Source: Frischella japonica
GTDB taxonomy: Bacteria > Pseudomonadota > Gammaproteobacteria > Enterobacterales > Orbaceae
NCBI RefSeq assembly: GCF_014489845.1
Contig: NZ_JABURY010000020.1
Span: 1 to 64,000, forward strand
Reading direction: 5' to 3'
Length of the DNA: 64,000 nt
In this document: one piece after another, positions 56,487-64,000 of the stretch
Layout of the letters: the number at the start of each line of letters is the position of its first letter
How positions within the stretch are numbered: the first letter of the stretch is position 1
Translations under genes and position numbers: made by a program
Notes under the pieces: generated by a model
The model's database searches: none
The model's input: only the letters and a program-made list of their open reading frames with translations
What the model was told of the DNA's origin: nothing

Positions 56487-57407
56487 ATGAAACATGATGT
56501 AGTAGTAATTGGTAGTTTAAATTATGATATTTTAATTCAGCAAGATAGGTTACCTTATGTCGGTGAAACTTTTATTGGTAATGAATTATTAATGATGCCA
56601 GGAGGTAAAGGTGCAAACCAAGCGGTTCAATGTGCAAAACTGGGTCTTAACGTAAAATTTATTGGCTGTGTTGGTAATGATATATATGGAGGTGAACTAT
56701 TAAAATCACTAATAAATAATAATATCGCAACAGATGATATTTATCAAAGAGGTCCGAATTCAGGAATTGGGATTGTCCAAATCTTAGCATCTGGCGATTA
56801 TTGTAGTACGATCATAAAAGGAGCTAACTATTTACTAACTAAAAATGATATTAAAGATACCTTTTTTACACATACTAAATTAGTGATTTTTCAATCCGAA
56901 GTTCCTGTCGATGTGGTTGAATATGCTATTGAGCGCGCAAAATTCTATGGCAGCCAAATCATTGTAAATAATGCTCCAGCCAGACATATTCCAACCGAAA
57001 TATTAGCCAAAATAGATTATCTTATTATTAATGAAACCGAAGCGACATTTATGTCAAATCAAGATATTGTCAGTATTGATGATGCTCAAAGCTGTGCCTA
57101 TACGTTATGTCGTGATCATAATATTAAAAATGTTATTATTACGTTAGGAGAACAAGGTGCTATTCATGCTGATGAGAACAAAGCTCTTCATTATCCTGCG
57201 GTATTTTGCCCGCAAGTTATTGATACAACAGGCGCCGGTGACTCATTTATTGGCGGAATTGCATGGGGAATTATTCACAATAGACCGATTGCGCAAATTA
57301 TGCCTTTTGCTGCTGAAATTAGTGCTTATTCGATTCAAAAATATGGCGGTCAAAGTTCCTTTCCGTTGTTATCAGATGTTAAACATGCATTAAAAACATC
57401 TGATTAA
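56487..57407 (+). CDS. PfkB-family sugar kinase (ribokinase-like)
   Basis: 306 aa. PfkB motifs: GGKGANQAVQCAKLG (about 39-53) and DTTGAGDSFIGGIAWG with catalytic Asp about 252, plus the anion hole. It resembles ribokinase and also kinases for other sugars. AAGGAG precedes the ATG. Together with the MFS transporter, isomerase and RpiR regulator it forms a small carbohydrate catabolic locus; ribose or an aldose/ketose of similar size is the likely substrate, not proven. Confidence 0.88.
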   Translation: MKHDVVVIGSLNYDILIQQDRLPYVGETFIGNELLMMPGGKGANQAVQCAKLGLNVKFIGCVGNDIYGGELLKSLINNNIATDDIYQRGPNSGIGIVQILASGDYCSTIIKGANYLLTKNDIKDTFFTHTKLVIFQSEVPVDVVEYAIERAKFYGSQIIVNNAPARHIPTEILAKIDYLIINETEATFMSNQDIVSIDDAQSCAYTLCRDHNIKNVIITLGEQGAIHADENKALHYPAVFCPQVIDTTGAGDSFIGGIAWGIIHNRPIAQIMPFAAEISAYSIQKYGGQSSFPLLSDVKHALKTSD

Positions 57408-57564
57408 AACTTAAAAATAATTGTTTTCTTAAAAGCCAATATTGGATAAAACGTATTTAATCATTAATATTTACCCTAAAATTGGCTTTAAATTTTGAAA
57501 ATTTATTTTCTGATATTAATTTATTACTGATAACGATAATGCAAAATAGAATGATTTCATTACG

Positions 57565-58236
57565 TTAACTTCGTTTATTATTGGTCACTCTGGCAATATA
57601 AGTCTTATCTCGATTAAATACTCTATCTAATGTATTTGGTGCAACATCATGATAAGTTCCATCCTCGGTTTTATACTTACATTTGCGAGTAGCTTTACTA
57701 TCTAAGCCGATTCAGTGTAAAACACAACTTATGATCTTTTTAGTACGGGATAGCCACTATCCCTTGCAGCATGAACGACACTTGGAGCATCTAAACGCGC
57801 TTTGTGTGGCCAATATACCTTTTGATATATCCATTTAGCGCTACCGGTTTTGCTGCTTTTTTAACCAAGCGTGAAAACCCGACCAACTTACATTTTTCAC
57901 AGGCAGACTGGTTTAATTGAATAGTGTACTAAATGGTTTTCATATAACGCTATTCATCGACTTGGATGATTAAGGAAGTTAACATGCGCCTTTTTCAGGA
58001 GTTCATTCGCTATTTTCAGTTCTTTTACTTATTTTTTCTAACCCAATATTCCGTTGCTGCTCTGCGATTAGCTTTCGGTGACTAGTTTTATTTGCTGTGA
58101 ATTGACTACCCCATTTATCGTGGGTGGATTTACCCACACCAAGGTGGTTGGCTAGCTTACTGATAGAAAGATATGTATTTGATAGCACATAATCGATCGC
58201 TTGTTGTTTGAACTCAGCGTTGACATTTTTGACCAT
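57565..58236 (-). mobile_element. Degenerate IS3-family (IS150-like) element
   Basis: The orfA-like 5' part starts at 58236 (MVKNVNAEFKQQAIDYVLSN..., HTH LSISKLANHLGVGKST) with a premature end at 58003. The 3' part carries an OrfB piece GLDSKATRKCKYKTEDGTYHDVAPNTLDRVF, read in another frame and ending at 57565. The rest is lost, including the DDE core. Ends are not found with certainty; a candidate inverted repeat (minus strand TGATTCTCGC...) lies near 58300. Confidence 0.75.
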
Positions 58237-58630
58237 GATGTTTTTTCTTCTATGATTTTTTAGACATATGATAGCGGTGATATATGTCCACTTTTTTTGC
58301 GAGAATCATCTATCCCATGGTTGTACAGAAAAAATGTTATCTTTTATTTTTATTTAATATTTCTAGTAAATAAGAAATAATAAAAGTTTAAAAAATTGAA
58401 TGAATGAATCCATTAAAATTACCATTAGAGAAATGATAAAAAATGAAGAAAAAAATAAAAAAAATTTTTTTTCGAAATTAGATGTAATTAACTACAAGCC
58501 CTAGTTTTTTAATAAGAGAAGCTATAAAAAAGCTAAATTATATTATATTTTGATTAGTAAATACTCAAAGCAATGTAAACAAAAAACAGTGGTAATTAAA
58601 TTTATTCAATGATGTTTCGTATTAATTTAA
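58237..58630. other. Gap between IS remnant and ABC-3C genes
   Basis: About 390 AT-rich bases without a gene. It carries a possible IS end and, to the right, low-complexity A/T runs. Confidence 0.35.
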
Positions 58631-60352
58631 TTACCAAGATGGTAATTTAAATAATCGTCCTTGTATCCCTTCATCATGTAATATCAATGCAATTTCATTC
58701 TTATCAAAGAAAATATCGCTATCAAGCGGAATATCTGAATCAATTACAGTAATAATTTGTTGAATACCTAAATTAGAATATTGTCTTATCACATTAAGAA
58801 GATTTATCTTTTTTCTGCCATCTAAAGATTCAAATATTCCATCGTGGTAAACAAAACGAGGAAAATTATCTTTAAGATGACTACGTATTATAGCTAAATC
58901 AAAAGCGACACATAACAATTTTTTATAAGTATGACCATCATCAGCACTTGTTGAGCGACCCGTTTCATCTAAAATATCAGCATTAAAATCGAGATGATCT
59001 TTTTGATTAATATTAACGCTGAGTAACGCTTTACGAGAAATAACATCTTCAACAATGCGATTAAAATACAACCTAGTCTCGGAAAATAAACTTGTTTCCT
59101 GTTTATTTTGCGTATCTAAATCTTTTTCCATATCAATTCGAACTTTTTGAGATTGCTTATCTAATAATCTAATTTCGGTCTTAAGAGCTTGCAATTTGTG
59201 AATAAATTCTTTTTGTTTTTCTAAAAAAGCAATATCAGCTTTTAAGGTAATTAAATCATTAGATATTTGTTTATATTTATCAAAAATATCTGTTTCACCT
59301 AAAAATGATAAAGTTTGTGTTCTTTCTTCACCTAATTGCAATAATCTTTGATTAATATTTGTTAGCTCTTTTTTTATTGATAGTTGATTAAAATCTTTTT
59401 TTAATTGTTCAGGGAAAAGAATACCGGCTTCTTTGTACAAGCTTTCAGCCTCATCAGGATCAAATAATATTTGTTGTTTTTGTAAAGATAATTCTATCTT
59501 TTTTCGATTAAAATCCAATGAGTAGCGATTTTTATTCAATGTAGCTATTTGCAAATCTAATTCATCAATGAGTTTTTTAGTTTTTGCTTGATCCACTGAG
59601 TGAAAATCGAACTTATCCAACAGGCGTTGCCGCTCATTAACATCCTGCTGTTTTAATAATAAAAGCCCATCAATCCGGCTTATATCTTCAATTGAACCAC
59701 CTAACTCTTGTTTTACTATCGTTTCTCTATCTTGTGCATCTTTAAGTTTAGCTTCTAGTTCATAATGCTTTACAATTAAATCAGAATTAAAACCAAGAAT
59801 ATGAGCAAGAAAAGGTTTCCAATCTTTATGTTTAGAGGCAAACTTTCTTAATTGAAAAACATCACGGTAATCATCTTGAGAACGTAATAAATAACCTAAA
59901 ATTTTGCGATATTGCCATGGTTTAATCAAATAAAAATTTAATATACTGTCTAAAATCTCTTTCGCTTTATCAAATGGTACATTTTCATGATCCCAATGTG
60001 CTAATTGCGTAAAATCTTGGTGTGAATCGGTGTGTTTCTTTATACTGATACGTGTTGCATCTGTAACACTGCGACGAATAGTGAGGTAAGAACCATCTTC
60101 TAATACCAACTCTAAAAAAAACACAAATTGCTTAAATAGTTGTTCATGTTTAAATAAAAAGAATTCTGATTTTTTTTGAGATAAAAAACAAAAATCAAGT
60201 AATTTGCCTAATGTCGATTTACCTAAATTATGGGTATCTTTTTTCTTATTTTCAGGAAAGCGAATTTCAGCTTGAATTACGTTCAAACCTGATGAAAAAA
60301 TAATAGTTTCAAATAAATCTGGTTTATTTGAATATAATTTAGATAGTTTCAT
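58631..60352 (-). CDS. ABC three-component system ATPase (DUF2326, SMC/RecN-like)
   Basis: 573 aa. Walker A is NLGKSTLGKLLDF (about 42-54), then a long coiled-coil middle (about 200-430) and a C-terminal ATPase half with ADDGHTYKKLLCVAFDLA (signature-like) and PRFVYHDGIFESL (Walker B region). This is the DUF2326 ATPase of ABC-3C conflict systems. It is third in an operon after the effector and a small middle component; its ATG lies 14 bases inside the middle-component gene. It probably senses nucleic acid and licenses the effector. Confidence 0.82.
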   Translation of the reverse strand: MKLSKLYSNKPDLFETIIFSSGLNVIQAEIRFPENKKKDTHNLGKSTLGKLLDFCFLSQKKSEFFLFKHEQLFKQFVFFLELVLEDGSYLTIRRSVTDATRISIKKHTDSHQDFTQLAHWDHENVPFDKAKEILDSILNFYLIKPWQYRKILGYLLRSQDDYRDVFQLRKFASKHKDWKPFLAHILGFNSDLIVKHYELEAKLKDAQDRETIVKQELGGSIEDISRIDGLLLLKQQDVNERQRLLDKFDFHSVDQAKTKKLIDELDLQIATLNKNRYSLDFNRKKIELSLQKQQILFDPDEAESLYKEAGILFPEQLKKDFNQLSIKKELTNINQRLLQLGEERTQTLSFLGETDIFDKYKQISNDLITLKADIAFLEKQKEFIHKLQALKTEIRLLDKQSQKVRIDMEKDLDTQNKQETSLFSETRLYFNRIVEDVISRKALLSVNINQKDHLDFNADILDETGRSTSADDGHTYKKLLCVAFDLAIIRSHLKDNFPRFVYHDGIFESLDGRKKINLLNVIRQYSNLGIQQIITVIDSDIPLDSDIFFDKNEIALILHDEGIQGRLFKLPSW

Positions 60353-60587
60353 TTATCCCCACATATTCGATTGAGTCAGTTTTTGCATGATACTCAACTA
60401 ACCCTAATAAAAAAAGAAGATTAAGTGCAGGTAGAAATAAAAATTGACCACCTTCAACTGACTTTTTAGCATATTCTAATAAACCATCATATTTTTCTAG
60501 TCTCTTTTTCTTAATATAATAAAGTAATAAAAAAGACATGTTAATAATAGTCTTATCCGGGTGAGTATGTTTATTGGGTCTTAGCAT
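60339..60587 (-). CDS. ABC-3C middle component
   Basis: 82 aa from ATG 60587 with AGGTGA upstream; GTG 60599 and ATG 60593 are other in-frame starts. All-helical: TIINMSFLLLYYIKKKRLEKYDGLLEYAKK, then QFLFLPALNLLFLLGLVEYH. It fits the small helical middle components (MC6-like by memory) that join ABC-3C effector and ATPase. It overlaps the effector end and the ATPase start, so all three are co-translated. Confidence 0.65.
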   Translation of the reverse strand: MLRPNKHTHPDKTIINMSFLLLYYIKKKRLEKYDGLLEYAKKSVEGGQFLFLPALNLLFLLGLVEYHAKTDSIEYVGINETI

Positions 60588-61540
60588 CTTCATTCTCACC
60601 TATATCACAACTCCAATACATAAAAAACAACATGACATTCACTAATCGTTTATGTTTAGCTTGCCTCAAAATTGGCTCTCTATCAACTAATAACTTTGAT
60701 AAGTAATTCATTATGTGATCAAAAGTCTGATAATCTTTTCTTTTTGCAATAATATTTAAGCAAAACTCTTCTGCTGCAAGCTCATAACGTTCACGTAGTG
60801 CAGTATTTTCAGCTAAAGATAGAAAAGATTCAATTTCATTAACGTCTTTTAAGTAACGCCGCTTAAGCTCATTAGCATAAGCCTCAGTCATATTATTTAG
60901 CTGATTTTTTCTAGCGTAAGTGGTTCGCTCAATATTGATATTGGTTATACTTCTTTCTAGTGTTCGCGCTTGATTTGCAAATGCCTGGATAACTTCTGCT
61001 AAATCGTCAGGACTAACAATTAACGGACCATCGATAGGATCTAGATCAGCGATTCTCATTATTTCAGGATATCGTTTAAGATAAAGTTCTATCTGATTAA
61101 TATCTATGATCTTTACTGATGCTATATCGACTTCAATATAGTCTGAAATCGTTTTACATATTTCACTCTCTGCATTACCAGTTAAACGACGATTAGTAAA
61201 CAAGACATAATTATCCAGCTCACCTTTATCTTTTAACTTTTTGATACGAAGCAGTTCACCACCAATTACGGTATTGGGGTTAGTTTTCTTTATTATAAAA
61301 ATCAGATTCAGAGCAATTACGATTATAGCCATTAGTATGTTTGGCTTGAATAATTGTTGTTCCAACCCAAGGTGAACTTCTACTGGGAAATAATTCGGCA
61401 GTACCAATAAATTTAGCGTCTCTCCCACCATCAGGACCCTTAGCAAATCCTTGTGTAGAAATACCCATTATATGCTGGCAAATAATAACAACTAATCTTT
61501 CAAATTGTTCATCACTCATATCTTCATAAGCATATTTCAT
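60571..61540 (-). pseudogene. ABC-3C effector with Mrr-like nuclease domain, frameshifted
   Basis: The N-terminal frame (from ATG 61540) has SDEQFERLVVIICQHIMG, GPDGGRDAKFIG and IIQAKHT, an Mrr-type PD-(D/E)XK core (D, QxK). It hits a stop at 61280. A second frame runs from there to 60571 (GELLRIKKLKDKGELDNYVLFTNRR, then a helical C-terminal domain). The text rejoins if one A is removed from the A4 run at 61284-61287. So the gene is split by an insertion, or by a sequencing error. With this mutation the nuclease and the C-terminal ABC-3C domain are separate, which would disable the system. Confidence 0.75.
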
Positions 61541-62092
61541 GATATATGTATTCCTTACTACTAAAAGTGCCAAACATTATAACTGTGTTTATATACATAA
61601 CAATAATAAGTTTATTATTTTACGAGCAAGCTCGCATTTTTGATACTCATTACTCTTAAGCTTTCACCGTTTTCTTGCTAAAATTTTTGTACTTCTTTAG
61701 CATCAATTTCCATAATTGTTTTACAGTAATGCATGCAATTCGAATACTAATTGTTTTATCTTAGAGGAAATTACCAAGATGACAGAAAAAGAAAAAACAC
61801 AAATAACCCAAACTATTTAATTTGTAAAAAACATTGAGGATGTCTATACCGTTTCAATCAGCACGTTAAATGATTTCTCTTTAAAATCGCGATTATAGAA
61901 TTTTGACTGCTGTTTTTGCTTTCTACATTCTATAGTCGATATATTAAGTATTAATTACCCAAAATTCATTCAAATAAATCGGCCATATCAATTTAAAATC
62001 AAGTTAGCTACTTTATTCAAGACAAAGCCAATTATCTATCTAATACTACTGTTTTCTACCCTTAATTATGTTGTAGTTAGACGGATAAAAGT
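61541..62092. other. Gap between ABC-3C and emrA genes
   Basis: About 550 bases. No intact gene; a 40-codon broken frame at 61779-61898 is the only item with coding look. Confidence 0.4.
61779..61898 (+). pseudogene. Short broken reading frame
   Basis: Reads MTEKEKTQITQTI, stop, then FVKNIEDVYTVSISTLNDFSLKSRL and a stop in the same frame. AGAGGA precedes the ATG by 11 bases. One CAA-to-TAA change would explain it. Family not known. Confidence 0.25.
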
Positions 62093-63265
62093 ATGGATAA
62101 AGAGATAGATTCGCCACCGCAGCCAATTAAACGTAAAAAGAAGCTGATTATATTAACGCTATTATTTCTTTTTTTTGCTTTGGCTTATGGCGTTTATTGG
62201 TTTATGTTTAGTCGATTTAATCAATCAACTGATAATGCCTATGTTATGGGTAATCAGGTCCCGGTTGATGCGCAAGTAAATGGTGGAATATTGACGATTA
62301 ATGTCGATAATAACGATTTTATTCAACAAAATGATGTGATAGCAACGATTGATGCAGTTGATGCAGAAAATGAATTTGGTTATGCCAAAAATGCGTTAAT
62401 CAAAGCGATTAGAGAGTTGCATCAAATTCAGATCACAAATGAAAAACTTTCAGCCAGCATTCAGTTAAAACAAGTCACCTTAGACAAACTTAAGCAAGAT
62501 CTTGTACGCCGGGAGAATCTTTGGTTAAGAAAGGTCATTTCAAAAGAAGAGATTATTCATGCAAGGCAAGATGTCGATTTTGCTATTAATGATTTAAAGA
62601 TATCTCAGCATGAATTAGCCATTAATAATGCGCTACTAATGAAAACGCCATTATTAGAACAACCAAGTATTCAGCAAGCAATTTTTAAATTAAAACAAGC
62701 TTGGCTTAACTTAAAGCGAACCAAAATCACCGCACCTGTAACTGGGTATGTCGCGAGGCGAAGTGTCCAAGTTGGTACACAAGTGACTAAAGGTGAGCGT
62801 TTAATGGTTATTGTTCCGTTAGATCAAGTATGGGTAGAAGCAAATTTTAAAGAGGTACAGTTAAACGATATTCGTATCGGTCAGCCAGTTACCTTAGAAA
62901 GTGATTACTATGGTGAAAAAGTTGAGTATAAAGGAAAGATAAGTGGTATTGCGATGGGCACCGGTGGCGCTTTTTCTTTGCTACCTGCACAAAATGCGAC
63001 AGGAAATTGGATCAAAGTGATTCAACGTTTACCGGTACGGATTGAATTAGACAAAGCGCAACTTAAACAATTTCCATTACGTATAGGCTTATCAATGCGT
63101 GTCAATGTGGATACGCATGATACGACAGGTAAGCTTTTAACCGATATTCCAGCGAAGACGATAAAATATCAAACGGATTCACTTTCTTTTGATGAAACTG
63201 AATTTGAGCAGCTCGTTAAGAATATTGTAAAAACCAATTTCTACGCTACGCAGATTATTCAATGA
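62093..63265 (+). CDS. emrA: EmrA-like membrane fusion protein (HlyD family)
   Basis: 390 aa. One N-terminal transmembrane helix (about 18-36), then the adaptor layout: lipoyl-like half (QSTDNAYVMGNQVPVDAQVNGGI), a coiled-coil hairpin (about 95-190) and return lipoyl half (TKITAPVTGYVARRSVQVGTQV) with the barrel domain. It links an inner-membrane pump to an outer-membrane channel. The emrB-like gene overlaps its stop by four bases (ATGA), typical of emrAB. Confidence 0.9.
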   Translation: MDKEIDSPPQPIKRKKKLIILTLLFLFFALAYGVYWFMFSRFNQSTDNAYVMGNQVPVDAQVNGGILTINVDNNDFIQQNDVIATIDAVDAENEFGYAKNALIKAIRELHQIQITNEKLSASIQLKQVTLDKLKQDLVRRENLWLRKVISKEEIIHARQDVDFAINDLKISQHELAINNALLMKTPLLEQPSIQQAIFKLKQAWLNLKRTKITAPVTGYVARRSVQVGTQVTKGERLMVIVPLDQVWVEANFKEVQLNDIRIGQPVTLESDYYGEKVEYKGKISGIAMGTGGAFSLLPAQNATGNWIKVIQRLPVRIELDKAQLKQFPLRIGLSMRVNVDTHDTTGKLLTDIPAKTIKYQTDSLSFDETEFEQLVKNIVKTNFYATQIIQ

Positions 63266-64000
63266 ATCAAAGTAAAGCGTCCTCATTGCCTTTAACCGGC
63301 ATCAGATTTATCCTACTAATTATTTTATTAGCGATAATCGCGTTTTTACAGATTTTGGATTTAACAATTACTAATGTGGCGTTATCAACCATTACGGGTA
63401 ATCTTGGTGCTTCAAATTCGCAAGGAACGTGGGTTATCACCTCTTTTGCCGTTGCTAATGCTATTTCGATCCCCTTAACGGGATGGTTAGCTCAGCGTTT
63501 TGGTGAAGTGAAATTATTTACTTATTCTATCTTATTTTTCGTAGTCACTTCTTGGCTTTGTGGTATTTCAAATAGTTTAGCCATGCTGATTTTTTCAAGA
63601 TTATTGCAAGGTATGGTTTCTGGACCAATCATCCCTCTATCGCAAAGCTTGCTATTAGCGTATTGCCCGCCGGCCAAAAAAAATATGTCATTAGCCATAT
63701 GGTCAATGACAATTATTATTGCGCCAATCTGTGGTCCAATTCTAGGTGGTTGGATTAGTGATAATTATTTTTGGGGATGGATCTTTTTAATCAATATTCC
63801 TTTCGGGATCATCATTTGGTTTGGTGTCCACCTTTTATTAAAAGATCGTGAAACGGCTACCAGCAAATTACCCATTGATAGGATTGGATTAGTTTTATTT
63901 ATAGCTGGCGTGGGGTGTTTACAACTGGTATTAGATAGAGGAAAAGAGCTTGATTGGTTTAATTCTAATCAGATTATTATTCTTTCTGTATTAGCTGTTG
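63262..64000 (+). CDS. emrB: EmrB-like drug efflux MFS transporter (DHA2 family), cut by window end
   Basis: Begins at ATG 63262 and is still open at the window edge, so only about 246 residues are seen. It reads LDLTITNVALSTITGNLG (E. coli EmrB has a related LDTTIANVA), SQGTWVITSFAVANAISIPLTGWLAQRFGE and the hydrophobic segments of TM1-TM7. It would export drugs through EmrA to the outer membrane. Confidence 0.88.
   Translation, partial: MNQSKASSLPLTGIRFILLIILLAIIAFLQILDLTITNVALSTITGNLGASNSQGTWVITSFAVANAISIPLTGWLAQRFGEVKLFTYSILFFVVTSWLCGISNSLAMLIFSRLLQGMVSGPIIPLSQSLLLAYCPPAKKNMSLAIWSMTIIIAPICGPILGGWISDNYFWGWIFLINIPFGIIIWFGVHLLLKDRETATSKLPIDRIGLVLFIAGVGCLQLVLDRGKELDWFNSNQIIILSVLAV

Noticed and set aside
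1..64000. CRISPR arrays
   Set aside because: No evenly spaced short direct repeats with spacers were found on reading through, and no cas-like genes.

Overview
The window looks like chromosome of an AT-rich gammaproteobacterium. Gene content and low G+C fit the Orbaceae (bee-gut Gilliamella and relatives), but this is inference without a database search. Supporting points are an enteric-like murI next to an rRNA-operon promoter, rlmJ directly before gor, an EmrAB-type pump, a tRNA-Phe almost identical to the enterobacterial gene as I remember it, and proteins of enteric/Pasteurellaceae type throughout.

Layout. 1-12 kb is core: an rRNA promoter leaving the left edge, murI, metK, sprT, rlmJ, gor, dacB (PBP4), a three-gene lipoprotein cluster that resembles PBP-activator (LpoB-like) loci, rsmB and tRNA-Phe. 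12-25 kb is a candidate island beside tRNA-Phe: a complete type I restriction system (hsdM-hsdS-hsdR), an Mrr-like endonuclease, an unknown protein with a possible zinc site, and an SDR/acyl-CoA-ligase pair. A decayed copy of the tRNA-Phe 3' flank at about 24.87 kb could mark its far end. 25-32 kb holds an unknown small protein, two broken small ORFs and the DUF2339-DUF3999 membrane/secreted pair. 32-40.4 kb is a second complete type I system (hsdR-hsdM-hsdS) with a tightly coupled fourth gene carrying a nuclease-like motif. 40.4-45 kb contains a frameshifted rtcB, an NgoPII-like type II restriction/methylation pair and an Rpn-type remnant. 45.4-46.4 kb is an SRPBCC-MarR operon with two near-identical palindromic operators on its promoter. 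46.8-50.8 kb is an alpha-glucoside utilisation locus (PTS IIBC, GH4 6-phospho-glucosidase, divergent GntR regulator) with two near-identical candidate operators. After a decayed nucleotidyltransferase gene comes a sugar locus (52.3-57.4 kb: RpiR regulator, MFS transporter, TIM-barrel isomerase, PfkB kinase), then an IS3-family remnant. 58.6-61.5 kb is an ABC three-component (ABC-3C) type defence locus whose nuclease-like effector is frameshifted at an A4 run. The window ends inside an emrAB-like drug-efflux operon.

How it fits together. The accessory half is a dense defence region: two type I systems, one type II system, Mrr and ABC-3C, with many remnants (rtcB, nucleotidyltransferase, Rpn, IS3, small ORFs) showing repeated gain and decay. 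It is interleaved with two self-contained sugar-uptake modules suited to a gut resident. The least explained items are the fourth gene of the second type I operon (38595-40340), the 20833-21756 protein and the frameshifted ABC-3C effector.
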